A stretch of DNA of 64,000 nucleotides from Phaeoceros laevis (lineage: Eukaryota > Anthocerotophyta > Anthocerotopsida > Notothyladales). A program made the translations under genes and the position numbers. The number at the start of each line of letters is the position of its first letter. The first letter of the stretch is position 1. The stretch covers positions 57,125 to 121,124 of the forward strand of contig JBNGIQ010008768.1 of NCBI GenBank assembly GCA_049999765.1, written 5' to 3'. The notes below the pieces were generated by a model. That model did no database searches. It was given only the letters and a program-made list of their open reading frames with translations, and was not told where the DNA came from. Shown here in pieces: positions 39,501-52,792 of the stretch.

Positions 39501-41866
39501 GAGGCTCTGGTCGCCAAATCAAGGAAAACAGGGGATTGGGTCTGCCTACAAAATTGTCATCTAGCTTGCTCTTGGATGTCAACTATGGAAAGACTTATTG
39601 AAAGATTTATTCCTGAAGCAGCAGAAATTCATCCCGAGTTCAGGCTTTGGCTGACATCATTTCCTTCGAAAGACTTTCCTGTTCCTGTCCTGCAAGTACG
39701 ATGAATTCATTTGGTTCTGTTAAATCTCTAGATCGTCAAAGCCTGGCCAGAAACCATGTGATGCTGCAAAGCTACAAAGCTTCTGTTTTAGTTTGCCAGC
39801 TGAACGCTGATTTGACCACTTGCAGAACGGGATCAAGATAACCAACGAGCCACCAAAAGGTGTGCGGGCTAATCTTCTGCAGTCATATGCAAATTTTTCG
39901 GTGTCGTTCCTTGAAGAATGCACCAAGCTCACGACTTGGAAGAAGTTGGTGTTCTGCATTTCATTCTTCCATGCAGGTATTTGTTCGTAGACGTCCTTGA
40001 AAGTGGAGGTCAGAGACATCAGGCTTTTGATAATTGGATTTTCCATGAATGTTTATGAAAACCAGCCAGGATCACCTTCTGACCACAACGTGTCTTCTGC
40101 AGTTATTCAGGAGAGGCGGAAGTATGGACCTCTAGGGTGGAATGTAAAATATGAGTTCAACAGCAGTGACCTTGAGTGTGCTCTCCAAACTTTGCACATG
40201 TTCTTGGAGGAACAGCCTGAGATTCCGTGGCCCACTCTGCTTTACGTTACAGGTAAATAACAAACCGATCCTACCACCCCAAAGTGAGTGGCTTGTAGTA
40301 ACGAAAGTGTCACACCGCAAGTCCCTGACATGACCACTGCTATCCAGGTGAAATCAACTACGGTGGACGAGTGACAGATGATCTTGACCGGAGGTTGCTC
40401 ATGAGCACCCTTCGACATTTCTATGACAATTCAGTGCTGAAAGACCTGCATCCTTTTACTTCGTCCGGAATATATGTATCCCCGCCTGAGGGGCCTTACC
40501 AGTCGTATGTGGACTATATCAAGTCCCTTCCCTCATCTGAAGCTCCTGATGTGTTTGGGATGCATGAGAATGCTAATTTGACTTTTCAGCTACAAGAGAG
40601 CAGCAAGATACTCAACACAGTTCTGGGTATGCAGCCCCGTGCAACCTCATCAAAAGGGGGTAAAACTCCCGATGAGATTGTGTCGGAGCTAGCAATTAAG
40701 ATCCTGGCAGGTCTTCCTGCTCCTCTCAGGCCAGAAGATTCTAAAACAGCAAACATTGTAGGGCCAACCGGAGCTGTTAGCTCCTTGACGACTGTTCTTT
40801 TCCAGGTCAGCTACGAACATGCCAAAAAGCCCTCGTCCTTGGCCGGCTTGAAGCTAGTAACTCACTTGCACGGAAGTTCCTTAATAGACAGTCTTGTCAT
40901 TTTTCCTGCAGGAATCTGAACGATTTAACAAGCTGTTGAACAGGCTAAGATCCACGCTTGCAGAACTTCAGAAAGCCATCAAGGGGCTTGTGGTTATGTC
41001 TGCAGACTTAGAAGGCATGTTTCGAAATTTTCTGAATAACCAAGTTCCAGCATTGTGGGCAGCAGTGGCATACCCGTCGTTGAAGCCCCTGTCGTCTTGG
41101 ATAAAGGATTTCCACAGACGTATGGACTTTATGGCTAAGTGGATAAAAGAGGGAGAACCAAAGTCTTTCTGGCTACCTGGATTCTTTTTCCCTCAGGCAA
41201 GCAGCTAAGTCCCTGTAGCTTAGGCCCGTGAATATTTGGAGGTGTTTTTTTGGGGGATCCAAATGCCTTTTTTTATGAAAGGGCCTTACACTCTGAATGA
41301 GTAAAACTTTGGAGTTGCTTATAAGAGTCTTTGTTTCCAGGGCTTTATGACAGGAGCTCTGCAAAACCATGCTCGGAAGTACAAGATCCCAATAGATACC
41401 CTCAACTTCGGTTTTAAGATTATGCCTATGGAAAGCGACGAGGACGTCGACCTGGCTCCTGAGGATGGACTTTTGATCAGTGGTCTCTACATCGACGGGG
41501 CAAGATGGGACCGCCGAAGAAAGTGCTTAGCTGAAGCAAACCCAGGTAAGCTGACAATCGATCCGCTCTTTCTTTTCCAAAACCTCACAGAAAGGGCTGA
41601 TGTTCACCCGCATCGTGTGGCTGAATCCAGGTGAAATGTACTCGAAGCTGCCTGTGGTACATTTCACCCCCATCGTCAACTACTTGCCCCCTGCTGAGGA
41701 GTACCAGTGTCCGCTTTACAAAACCCATGTAAGAGCAGGTGTTTTAACCACCACTGGTGCTTCTTCGAACTTCATTCTCTTGGTGAGTCTTCCCGTGGAT
41801 CCTAAAACAACCCCGGACTTCTGGATCTTGCAAGGAGTTGCCCTCCTGTGTCAGTTGGCAGATTAA
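24522..41866 (+). CDS. DNAH6: Axonemal inner-arm dynein heavy chain (DNAH6-like)
   Basis: Motor subunit of a single-headed inner dynein arm, needed for sperm flagellar beating. The gene has some thirty exons and about 4000 residues. Tail: from 25438 the segments ENP-type [38 protein letters not shown] and KLLFTLNPV follow DNAH6 order. Linker: [19 protein letters not shown] near 29355. AAA1: GPAGTGKT at 31607-31630 and [15 protein letters not shown]; one large exon 31809-33713 covers AAA1 to AAA3. AAA2: GPTGGGKT near 32550. AAA3: GISGVGKS at 33597-33620 with [13 protein letters not shown]4: GVGGSGKQ at 35141-35164. Stalk coiled coils and microtubule-binding tip: about 36050-37390. AAA5-6 follow, and the chain ends [10 protein letters not shown]. 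All four nucleotide-binding P loops are intact. A 100-N gap cuts the tail. The Pro/Ser/Arg-rich first exon (24522-25300) is provisional. Confidence 0.95.
26281..26380. other. Assembly gap, 100 N, inside the dynein tail coding region
   Basis: Exactly 100 N between a tail exon ending in TQDAKREE and one resuming [13 protein letters not shown]. The two sides match adjacent parts of the DNAH6-type tail, so the true missing sequence is probably short, but its length is unknown. Confidence 0.97.
27349..27381 (+). repeat. 12-base tandem repeat in a dynein intron
   Basis: About two and a half copies of GCGGCTGCTACT lie just downstream of the donor site after the exon ending near 27324. It has no evident function. 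Confidence 0.8.
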
Positions 41867-41997
41867 GGACTCCACAGCTTCTCAGAGCGGCGCACGGCAG
41901 TTACAATTCAACCTTTTACTGTGTAACACTTCAATCGAAGCAGGCAAGCTCATTGAAGAGCTAAAAAACGTCAAACCGCAGCCGCAGCAGCCTTTCC

Positions 41998-44104
<2,107 letters not shown>

Positions 44105-44490
44105 CAAAGCAGAGTTAAATCAACACCCAAACCAGGTCCACACAGTTACCAGATTCAGCATCGGCAAAAAAGGTGTGTGGAACAGCAGGGGAAGACAGAG
44201 GGCCCGACCAGTATCTCGGGAGGTGAATAATCGCCTCGGTGTCGGAGGACATCCTCCTGTCGAGCTGACAGTAGCCATGGACAAGTCGAATGGTGAAGTT
44301 CCGGGCATTTTAGGGTAGGAGATGACTCAGGGTCGTTGACAAAGGCAACGATCGAAATGCCAGAAAGGCCAGCGTTTGGCCAGTCTGTAGTCAAGGGAGG
44401 CGCGAGGCAGATTAGCAAAGAGCGTCTCTGTGGCAGCATTTGTTCGTCGTGCCTTTGAGGCGGATCCGTGCCTGCGGGCTGTAGCACAGG
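44105..44490. promoter_or_regulatory. Short divergent promoter region shared by XK-1 and beta-adaptin genes
   Basis: Only 386 bases separate the two divergent start codons, so both promoters and leaders must fit here or overlap. A compact bidirectional promoter is inferred from layout; no specific binding site was identified. Confidence 0.55.
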
Positions 44491-47241
44491 ATGAGCGGCC
44501 ATGACTCCAAGTACTTCACGACTACAAAGAAGGGAGAGATTCACGAGCTGAAAGAGGAGCTCAACTCGCAGTACAAGGATAAAAAGAAGGATGCAGTCAA
44601 GAAGGTGATTGCAGCGATGACAGTGGGCAAGGATGTCTCGATGCTCTTTACGGACGTGGTCAACTGTATGCAGACTGACAATCTGGAGTTGAAGAAGCTC
44701 GTATACTTGTATTTGATCAACTATGCGAAGAGCCAGCCAGATCTGGCGATCCTGGCTGTTAACACCTTTGTTAAGGACTCGCAGGATCCGAATCCGCTGA
44801 TTCGGGCCCTGGCTGTGAGGACAATGGGCTGCATCAGGGTGGACAAGATAACAGAGTATTTGTGCGATCCTCTGCAAAGGTGTATCAAAGATGATGATCC
44901 CTACGTGCGGAAAACAGCAGCTGTGTGCGTCGCGAAACTGTACGATATCAACGCGGAGCTAGTGGAAGATAGGGGGTTTTTGGATTCCCTGAAGGAGATG
45001 ATATCAGACAGCAATCCCATGGTTGTGGCGAATGCCGTAGCAGCATTAGCTGAAATACAAGAAAGTAGCAGCAAGGTCATTTTTGAAATTACCAACAATA
45101 CGCTTTTCAAGCTCTTGGCTGCACTCAACGAGTGTACGGAGTGGGGTCAAGTGTTCATTCTGGATGCCTTGTCGAAGTACAAGGCTAACGATGCCCGCGA
45201 TGCAGAGAACATTGTGGAGCGCGTCACACCTCGTCTTCAGCACGCTAACTGTGCGGTTGTGCTGTCTGCTGTGAAGGTGATACTGCTGCAGATGGAACTG
45301 ATTACAAGTCCAGACGTGGTCAGGAATCTCTGTAAGAAAATGGCTCCTCCTTTGGTTACTCTTATTTCGGCTGAACCAGAAATCCAGTATGTGGCCCTGC
45401 GAAACATCAATTTGATCGTGCAAAGGCGACCTAGCATTCTGGCTCATGAGATCAAGGTGTTCTTTTGCAAATACAACGACCCGATTTATGTGAAGATGGA
45501 GAAGCTGGAGATTATGATCAAGCTGGCCTCAGATCGCAATATAGATCAGGTGCTGTTGGAGTTCAAGGAGTATGCAACAGAAGTAGATGTTGATTTTGTC
45601 CGGAAGGCTGTGCGTGCTATTGGCCGATGTGCCATCAAGTTGGAAAGAGCTGCAGAACGTTGCATTAACGTTTTACTGGAGCTTATCAAGATTAAGGTCA
45701 ACTATGTTGTGCAGGAGGCTATCGTTGTTATTAAGGACATTTTCCGTCGGTACCCCAATATGTATGAGTCCATTATTGCAACACTTTGTGAAAGCTTAGA
45801 TACCCTTGATGAGCCTGAAGCAAAAGCCTCGATGATTTGGATTATTGGAGAATATGCTGAGCGGATTGATAATGCTGACGAGTTGCTTGAAAGCTTTTTG
45901 GAAAGTTTTCCAGAGGAGCCAGCCATGGTGCAGTTGCAGCTACTCACTGCTGCTGTGAAACTGTTTCTCAAGAAACCTACGGAGGGCCCTCAACAAATGA
46001 TCCAGGTGGTTCTCAACAATGCAACCCAGGAAACAGATAATCCTGATCTTCGGGATCGTGCATATGTCTACTGGCGCTTGCTGTCCACAGATCCGGAAGC
46101 TGCCAAAGATGTTGTTTTGGCAGAGAAGCCAACATTGAGTGATGATTCAAACAGTCTGGAACCTTCTCTTCTTGATGAGTTACTTGCAAGTATTGCTACG
46201 CTAGCATCAGTGTACCACAAACCTGCAGATGCATTTGTTAGCCGGACTCGGCCTACAGTTCAACCTACAGATGAAGATGAAGGTTATCTTGACAACCAGG
46301 ATGCAGGTCCATCTGAATCTTCAGCACCTGTGCCCGATATGCCCCCAGCTCCAGTGCAGGCAGGGCCTTATGGTGCACAACCACCACGACAAAGCGTTTC
46401 AGCAGCTCCTCCAGTACAGCAAGCCAGATCAAGCATTCCACCTGCAGTTCCGGTCACTGATTTGCTTGGTGATCTGATGGGTTTGGATGGTGCCATAGTA
46501 CCTGTTTCGCAGCCCTCAACCCCAGCGTCCACAGCACCAGCTCTTCCAGTTCTTCTAACCTCCCAGGCTGGCCAGGGTTTGCAAATCAGTGGGAAGTTAA
46601 TCCGGCGTGATGGACAGGTGTTCTATAGTCTTCATTTTGAGAATAGCTCACAGGTTTTGCTGGATGGGTTTATGGTTCAGTTTAACAAGAACACTTTCGG
46701 GCTTGCGGCAGCAGGTCCCCTCCAAGTGCCTTCTCTACATCCTGGCAGTTCAGCGAGTGTTCTTTTGCCTATGGTGCTTTTTCAGAATGTGGCTACTGGT
46801 CCGCCAAATTCTGTTCTGCAGGTCGCTGTCAAGAACAACCAACAGCCAGTTTGGTACTTTGCCGACAAAATACCATTGCAAGCACTTTTTGTGGAGGATG
46901 GTCGGATGGAAAGAAGTGCATTTTTGGAGACATGGAAAGCCCTTCCAGATTCATTTGAGGTCTCCAAGGACCTTCCCAACCTTTGCATCCATGATGTTGA
47001 TGCCACTTTGGAGAAGCTTTCAGCCTCGAACATTTTCTTCATTGCCCGCCGCCATCTAAAAGATACTAATCAAGAAGTGTTGTATCTTTCTGGCAAGGTA
47101 CCTTCAAATGTGTCTTTCTATTCCTTCTTAGTTGAACTAACAGCTGTTCTGGGGGTCCCGGGAGTGAAGAGCGCTGTGAAGACACAATCTCCTGAGATGG
47201 CACCATTGTTTTTTGAGGCTATCGAATCTCTGTTGAAATAG
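44491..47241 (+). CDS. Beta-adaptin, large subunit of AP-1/AP-2 clathrin adaptor
   Basis: Beta subunit of the clathrin adaptor complexes that sort cargo at the trans-Golgi network and plasma membrane; plants share one beta type between AP-1 and AP-2. The single uninterrupted frame encodes 916 residues. The N terminus [20 protein letters not shown] and the armadillo-like trunk (about 1-590) are highly conserved, for example [20 protein letters not shown] and [20 protein letters not shown] Pro/Gln-rich hinge (about 590-690) carries [11 protein letters not shown], the usual plant hinge motif. The appendage (about 690-916) contains the sandwich and platform halves, ending FEAIESLLK. The start ATG follows a stop-rich leader. 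The lack of introns in 2.75 kb is unusual, as flowering-plant genes for this protein are multi-exonic. Confidence 0.97.
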   Translation: MSGHDSKYFTTTKKGEIHELKEELNSQYKDKKKDAVKKVIAAMTVGKDVSMLFTDVVNCMQTDNLELKKLVYLYLINYAKSQPDLAILAVNTFVKDSQDPNPLIRALAVRTMGCIRVDKITEYLCDPLQRCIKDDDPYVRKTAAVCVAKLYDINAELVEDRGFLDSLKEMISDSNPMVVANAVAALAEIQESSSKVIFEITNNTLFKLLAALNECTEWGQVFILDALSKYKANDARDAENIVERVTPRLQHANCAVVLSAVKVILLQMELITSPDVVRNLCKKMAPPLVTLISAEPEIQYVALRNINLIVQRRPSILAHEIKVFFCKYNDPIYVKMEKLEIMIKLASDRNIDQVLLEFKEYATEVDVDFVRKAVRAIGRCAIKLERAAERCINVLLELIKIKVNYVVQEAIVVIKDIFRRYPNMYESIIATLCESLDTLDEPEAKASMIWIIGEYAERIDNADELLESFLESFPEEPAMVQLQLLTAAVKLFLKKPTEGPQQMIQVVLNNATQETDNPDLRDRAYVYWRLLSTDPEAAKDVVLAEKPTLSDDSNSLEPSLLDELLASIATLASVYHKPADAFVSRTRPTVQPTDEDEGYLDNQDAGPSESSAPVPDMPPAPVQAGPYGAQPPRQSVSAAPPVQQARSSIPPAVPVTDLLGDLMGLDGAIVPVSQPSTPASTAPALPVLLTSQAGQGLQISGKLIRRDGQVFYSLHFENSSQVLLDGFMVQFNKNTFGLAAAGPLQVPSLHPGSSASVLLPMVLFQNVATGPPNSVLQVAVKNNQQPVWYFADKIPLQALFVEDGRMERSAFLETWKALPDSFEVSKDLPNLCIHDVDATLEKLSASNIFFIARRHLKDTNQEVLYLSGKVPSNVSFYSFLVELTAVLGVPGVKSAVKTQSPEMAPLFFEAIESLLK

Positions 47242-47896
47242 TGGCGTCTGGCTTCGGATGCCTTTGGTGTGTGTTGAGCACCCGAGAGGGAGGTCGTCTT
47301 GGAAACCACAAAGATGTATCACTGCACTGTAACGGTACTTGTGGGTCAGACAAATTGATAGATCACTTGAGACGTCACCACTCAAAAACAATTTTTTCGG
47401 TGGAAGGGCTTGGTGTTGCCTCTGTAGGATTAATCCAGTCAAGGTCAATAATTTTCCAGTGAGCCTGCAGATTTCATCTACTTAAACTTCGACTTCACTG
47501 CGGTTGGACCTTGGTGGGCCGGAGTTTCCGGGCTTTCAAGAAGGACAACCGCCATAGTGTCAATGTTAACTTTCTCACTGCACATTTACTTTCTCGCTGC
47601 ACATTTGATATGGATGCATTGCCACTACCTTCCTATCACTTCATCGTTCTCAAAGCAAATGTGTGCGGTACAGATTTGTAAACCTCAAGCACGAACGGAC
47701 CTAGTGCATCTTGCAACCAGCCTCCACCACCGGCGGTTTCTATCTCTTAACAACATTCACTAGATCTTAACAACATTCACTAGAGTGTCACACTCGATTC
47801 GCCCCTGGAAGAGTGACGAATACCTGCCTCTCGGGGCGTACCTTTGTTACAATACTAAAATACTACAAAATTGCTACGGGTCAATCAACTCGTCAC
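47242..47896. other. Convergent intergenic region between beta-adaptin and RNA helicase genes
   Basis: Holds the 3' ends of two convergent genes. It includes a perfect 20-base tandem duplication at 47745-47784 and a near-repeat of CTTTCTC(A/G)CTGCACATTT near 47570-47605. No gene was recognised. Confidence 0.6.
47745..47784. repeat. Perfect tandem duplication, 20-base unit x2
   Basis: The unit TCTTAACAACATTCACTAGA occurs twice head to tail without mismatch in the convergent 3' region. Confidence 0.95.
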
Positions 47897-49717
47897 CTAA
47901 AGCCGACTGAACTGCCGTTTGTCACTGTCCAAACGAGTTCCATAGGGGTTGCTGGCGCTGAAGCCATGCCCACTAGCAGCCCTGCCTCTCCCTCCGCTTC
48001 CCCCCTTTTGTCCCTTCTTCCTGAACTTCGCAGCATTGCTATCTAAATTGAGATTCACCTTGGGTGGACAGCTGAAACCAAACGATGCAGCAACATCTTG
48101 CAAATTTAGCCGATGCACATTGAAGGTATCCTTCATAGCATGAGAGTTGTAAGCTAGAAGGTACGATCTGTAGCCATCCCTGGCTGATTGATGAAGGTAG
48201 TAATTCTTCTCCACCAACTTCTCCAACTGTGATTGGACATTAGACAGCTTGTTCACTGGAAACTCATACTGGTTCACAGGCACCTTTGCCCCCTTCAGAT
48301 ACCGCAAAAAGCTTAACTCCTCAGGGGTTAGGAACAGCAAAGCCCTCCCTCGAGCACCTTCACCTCTAGCTGTCCGACCAACCCTGTGAATGTACTCCCT
48401 TGGATCATCAGGAGGGTCATACTGAATAATCCAATCAACAGCCGGAATGTCCAGACCACGTGCTGCTACATCAGTGCACAAAAGAATCCCCTTTTCAGCA
48501 TTGCAGAATTCGAAGTAGGTCGTTGTCCTCTTCTGCTGCTTCTGCTTCCCATGAATGTCAAGGCACGGTATATCGATGTAGTTAAGAAGCTCACTGTGGA
48601 ACTTCACCGAATTGCAAGAGGAGAAGAATACCATCATCTTCTTTTTTAGGTTCCTCTTCAAGAAGGTAAACAGTAGAAGGAATCGCTTGGCACTCGGTAC
48701 GATACAGTAACCCTGTTCCAATCCCTCGACAGTTGCCTTGGATCTCCCGTCGTCAACACCAATGTATATAGGCTGGTTCTTGAAGGAGACTCGTGCCAAG
48801 TCCTCCACCTTGTGAGTTTGAGTAGCAGAGAACAGCACAGTCTGTCGGTCCTTAGGCAGAAGCTTGATGATCTGCTTCATCTCCTCTTCAAAACCTATCT
48901 CCAAAATCCGATCTGCCTCATCGATAATCAGACACTGCAAATTTTTGAACAAAAAGCCCTTGGTGTTCTGGAGATGATCCAGAAGACGACCAGGAGTGGC
49001 CACAACGAGATTCACACCTTTGGCAAGCTTCTCTGCCTCAGTCCGGCGATTAGCCCCTCCCATGACAATGCCGTGTGTTTGGCTGTGATACTTCAGCACA
49101 TCCCTGGCAACCCCATAAATCTGCATAGCCAGCTCACGGGTAGGTGAAATGATTATCACCCCAGTACCATTCCGAGGCATGAACTTTCCGTGGTACAGCA
49201 GTTCAGCAGCAGGGATGAGGAAAGCAAGAGTCTTTCCAGACCCCGTCCTAGCTGCTCCTAGCACATCACGACCTTTCAACAACTCTGGAATAGACCTGGC
49301 CTGGATCTCCGTCATGTGCTCAAACCCTGTATCACGGATGGCGTTTTTGGTTGGGTCAGACACAGGTAGAATGTCGAATGCCGTGCTGCTCATAATTCCT
49401 TCCACAGTTTCCGTTCCTCCTTCCAGCTTGTCTGTGGAGAGCTTCACCTTTTTGCTCTGAGAGGCATCTCCTTGATCCAGTTCTGCCCTCTGATCATCAC
49501 CTTCGGGATCCGTCGCCCCTGCCTTGCGTCTCTTCTTCCCTCCTTTCTTCCCCGACCTCTTTTCACGCCCGTTTCGAGTAGCCGCCTCCTCCCCTCCTTC
49601 CCTGGTGCCCAAGTCAGCAATTTGTTCTCCATCGACATCTCCGTGATTCCCCTCCTCGTCCTCCCTGCTAGCAGATACATCCTCACCTGCCACTTCGGTC
49701 AGCCTCAATGACACCAT
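47897..49717 (-). CDS. RH51: DEAD-box RNA helicase, DDX18/HAS1 type (plant RH51 group)
   Basis: ATP-dependent RNA helicase of the Has1/DDX18 branch, which acts in the nucleolus in 60S and 40S ribosomal subunit assembly. The frame is continuous, 606 residues. A charged Lys/Arg/Glu-rich N-terminal region of about 110 residues looks like a nuclear or nucleolar targeting segment. The core then shows the Q motif ([21 protein letters not shown]), motif [10 protein letters not shown], Ia PTRELAMQ, Ib [49 protein letters not shown] and [11 protein letters not shown]. The Has1-specific C terminus follows ([20 protein letters not shown]) and a Gly/Arg/Lys-rich tail. It has no introns. The start ATG at 49717 is the first in frame. 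It is divergent from the bHLH gene. Confidence 0.96.
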   Translation of the reverse strand: MVSLRLTEVAGEDVSASREDEEGNHGDVDGEQIADLGTREGGEEAATRNGREKRSGKKGGKKRRKAGATDPEGDDQRAELDQGDASQSKKVKLSTDKLEGGTETVEGIMSSTAFDILPVSDPTKNAIRDTGFEHMTEIQARSIPELLKGRDVLGAARTGSGKTLAFLIPAAELLYHGKFMPRNGTGVIIISPTRELAMQIYGVARDVLKYHSQTHGIVMGGANRRTEAEKLAKGVNLVVATPGRLLDHLQNTKGFLFKNLQCLIIDEADRILEIGFEEEMKQIIKLLPKDRQTVLFSATQTHKVEDLARVSFKNQPIYIGVDDGRSKATVEGLEQGYCIVPSAKRFLLLFTFLKRNLKKKMMVFFSSCNSVKFHSELLNYIDIPCLDIHGKQKQQKRTTTYFEFCNAEKGILLCTDVAARGLDIPAVDWIIQYDPPDDPREYIHRVGRTARGEGARGRALLFLTPEELSFLRYLKGAKVPVNQYEFPVNKLSNVQSQLEKLVEKNYYLHQSARDGYRSYLLAYNSHAMKDTFNVHRLNLQDVAASFGFSCPPKVNLNLDSNAAKFRKKGQKGGSGGRGRAASGHGFSASNPYGTRLDSDKRQFSRL

Positions 49718-50507
49718 GCTAGCAGCAGTCGTATGACTCGGTGGTGCGGGGCGCGACCCCTAAAACCCCAGCTCACAGCGACTCACCCTACAGTGCAGGG
49801 TTCTCGGAGCCGGAGGGGTTTACGGGAAACTGCCATTCGGTCATTGCGATTCCGCGCACAGAGTACCGGTAAACAAATGTTGGGGTTAACATTACTTAAT
49901 TAATAAGCCCTTCCTCCTTCCTTATATAGGAACTTTATGCGAGGAAGTGGGTAAAAACCTCACTGAGGCTTGCCGCTTGCACCTGTCACTAACTTCTCAC
50001 TTAGGAGTACAAGCTTTCCTACGTGGAGGGATTCAGGACCACCGGCACTCGGAACTGCTCGAGAGTCCTGACTCCAGAGGGGCAGTCAAGTCTGACAGCT
50101 CCGAATACAAATTTACAACGTAAAATAACTTATTACGAATCAAGTTCAAGCAACAAACCACAGGTAGACGGGGGGCTAGTCGGGCTGTACCAATGTTCCA
50201 ACCGGACCACCCTGTCCCCTTCTTCTCTCATCAAGCGTCCTCTAGCAGCCGTGTGCCTGCCACACTCAGGTCAGCCTCGCAAGTGTCTCGGTCTCTGGTT
50301 CTCGCCTGTCCGTGCTCACTCCCTCGTCATCTTGCTGAGCAGGTGGAAGGAGAGGAGTGGAATTTCGCGTATGGTTGTACATATTGGCTAGGGCGGCTGA
50401 GGCAAAGCAGGCAGTAGATGCACTCGTGGCTAGCAACTCCGGCTTTGAAGTGGCGCCGTTAGCTTTTAGCGTAGGATAGGGAGGCAGGCCGGGGGTTCTG
50501 TGGCAGC
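49718..50507. promoter_or_regulatory. Divergent intergenic region between helicase and bHLH genes
   Basis: 790 bases between opposite start codons, expected to hold both promoters and leaders. Frames here (for example 50023-50391 plus) have no domain. A TATATA-like stretch lies near 49922-49928 (CTTATATAGG), a possible TATA box for either gene. Confidence 0.45.
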
Positions 50508-51697
50508 ATGACCTCGCCCTCCAACAACAGCAAGTGGATGTCATTCCTCGCCGAGAACCTCTTGGACGTGGAGGAGCCTCAACCCTCCAATGCATTCTTC
50601 TGGCAGCCCATAGAGCAGCCGGAGTGCAGGTCGCTGGCCAAGTATGCCATGCCAATTGCTGTTAGTAGCTGCTGTTTTTTGTGCTTACTGCAGCGCCTGC
50701 GTTGTGGCCTTGGTCCTTTGCTTGGTACATTGGACTTCAGTTCCGACTGTACTGTGCCTGATGTGGTTGAGTATGCTTCTAACTGTTTGGCTTTGCGGCG
50801 GACAGTAGTGTCGACAATGAGGCCTCGAAAGGAGATTCGGAGGAACAGGATAAGGTTTCCCAGCGCAAAAGGTATACCTCCGGGCTGGCTTTGACCTTGT
50901 GTAAGCTCAGCTAGTGCTGGCGTGGAATCCTGGTGCAATGGCATTTGAGCTAGTCCGTGTGCCGTGTGCTCTGGAATCAGGTTGCGGGAGGAGGCCTGCA
51001 CCGGGGCTGGCAACAAGGCGTGCCGGGAGAAGATGCGCAGGGACCGGCTGAACGACAGGTAGCCATAATCTTTTTACCAGATGAAAACGTTAGCTTCTTG
51101 TGTTTTTGGGTGGCCCAATGTGGACAATCACGCAGAGTCATTCTGACATGACCATGTGTGTGCAGGTTTGTGGATCTTAGTCAAGCTCTGGAGCCAAACC
51201 GTCCTCCCAAGACAGACAAAGCAACAATTTTAAGTGATGCAGTACGAATCCTGACCGGCCTGCGTGCTGAGGCACAGCAGTTAAGGGAGTCAAACCATCA
51301 GCTTCGGGAGGCCATCAAGGATTTGAAGGTAGGCCTGCTGTCTTGCAGTTTTCCTATGTCACGTTACCAGCTTGTGGTACTTTTCTCAGGGTATTTTCTC
51401 TCTGCACTCTCCGTTCTACAGACAGAGAAAAACGAGCTGAGGGATGAGAAGCTAAGGTTGAAAGCAGACAAAGAGAGGTTGGAGCAACAAGTAAAGAGTA
51501 TGACTACACCGACAGGGTTTATGCCTCATCCAGCTGCCATTCATGCTGCTGCTGCGGCCTTTGCGGCACAGACCCAAGCTGCAAGCACAAAGGCTGCTCA
51601 TATGGCAAGCTACGCAGGTCTGCCGATGTGGCAATGGATGCCACCTGCTGCAGTGGACACATCCCAGGATCACATGCTCAGGCCCCCTGTTGCTTGA
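50508..51697 (+). CDS. ILR3: bHLH transcription factor, subgroup IVc (ILR3/bHLH105-like)
   Basis: Subgroup IVc bHLH factors regulate iron-deficiency responses in plants by binding promoters of other bHLH and iron-handling genes. The exon model 50508-50629, 50806-50871, 50981-51058, 51166-51328, 51422-51697 stays in frame and gives 234 residues, the length of Arabidopsis ILR3; the exon 1 donor is the least certain join. The basic region is NKACREKMRRDRLNDRF with the His/Glu/Arg-type contact pattern modified to A-C-R-E-K-x-R-R as in the IVc group. The helix-loop-helix carries LEPNRPPKTDKATILSDAVR. A leucine-zipper stretch (TEKNELRDEKLRLKADKERL) follows, then an Ala-rich tail and the conserved C terminus WQWMPPAAVDTSQDHMLRPP. 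It is intact. Confidence 0.95.
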
Positions 51698-52792
51698 TTC
51701 ATTTGTTTTTCTGTCATACCCTCTTGTGGGAGCCTATGCGTGCTTGTGCATCAAAGGCCCAGGAAAATGCTTGGCTGCACCACTCTACTGTGAGAGGGAC
51801 GCCAGCTGGTGCAGTCCTACTGTACCTTGTTCAACAGCACGTCAAGTTCCTCTTGAGAAGCTTCTGGGAAGAGCAATTGGCGGCATATGTCCACGTGAGA
51901 AGTTCAAAGCATGGGCGACTGCACATACCATGCAAGCGGTCCAGTGGAAGTCGCGGTGGTTGCTCGTGTAGATGTGCTTTTGTACGTTTCAGAACAAAAG
52001 AACAATTGTTTGCCGGTTGTGCCACCAAATTTGGAATAATGACGCCAACTCTTGTTATGCGTTGCTGGAAAGTTTGCCCGTAGAACTTGGTATGCTACCA
52101 TCAATATGACCTGCAGCACCTGCCCCAGCAGAAAATGATAGTAGTATACAAAAAATAATGTATACTGACTACATTTGGCATACCGAGTCATTACCAAAAC
52201 ATTTCGGTCTCCGCGAACGTGTCTTGCATGGATGAAATTTGACCGGTGACCGATTTGCTAAAAGGGTTTTGCAGGTACTGCCTTACTTTGAGAATTTGGT
52301 ACTTTGAGAATTTGGTACTATGTTACACCCTTGACCTTTTTAAAAGACTAGGAAAATCATATTAGTGAAGAGAGAATTTGGTACTATGTACAATGTTGTG
52401 GTACTAGGCATTGGCCAAAGGCCTTGGGCTGTTGTGCACATGTGGCGTGGTCGATTTGTATAGGTTTTGAATGCTCTTTGTTTTCGGGGATCAGGAAAGG
52501 TGAGGTCCTAGTCCTCATGAGAAGAATAGGTCATCGTCCTTATCCATGGCTGGGTTGATAGTGATTTTTTTTACTATCCTACGATAAACAGGGTGAACCA
52601 TTGTCACAAACTTGTATGAATGTTTTTTGTTGTCAGATTTTTAGGAAAGGTTCCATCCGACATAGCCTGCAGACATACAGTTGCTATGTACAGTACACCG
52701 AAGACCCACAATCGCCAAGTCGTGGGCGGTAATCAACAATCGAAGAAAAGAATTGTCAACATTCGCTTCTTCAATAAGCTCCAAGGAATGTT
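51698..52792. other. Convergent intergenic region between bHLH and PP2C genes
   Basis: Contains the 3' untranslated regions of both genes. Short frames at 51628-52083 and 52620-52907 have no domain. A 16-base unit is duplicated exactly at 52285-52316 and partly recurs as GAGAATTTGGTACTATGT near 52372-52389. Confidence 0.55.
52285..52316. repeat. Perfect tandem duplication, 16-base unit x2
   Basis: ACTTTGAGAATTTGGT occurs twice in direct succession, with a diverged third copy about 55 bases downstream. Confidence 0.9.

Noticed and set aside
44155-44877. 240-codon antisense frame over the beta-adaptin start and promoter
   Set aside because: Most of it is complementary to conserved beta-adaptin codons and it has no domain of its own.
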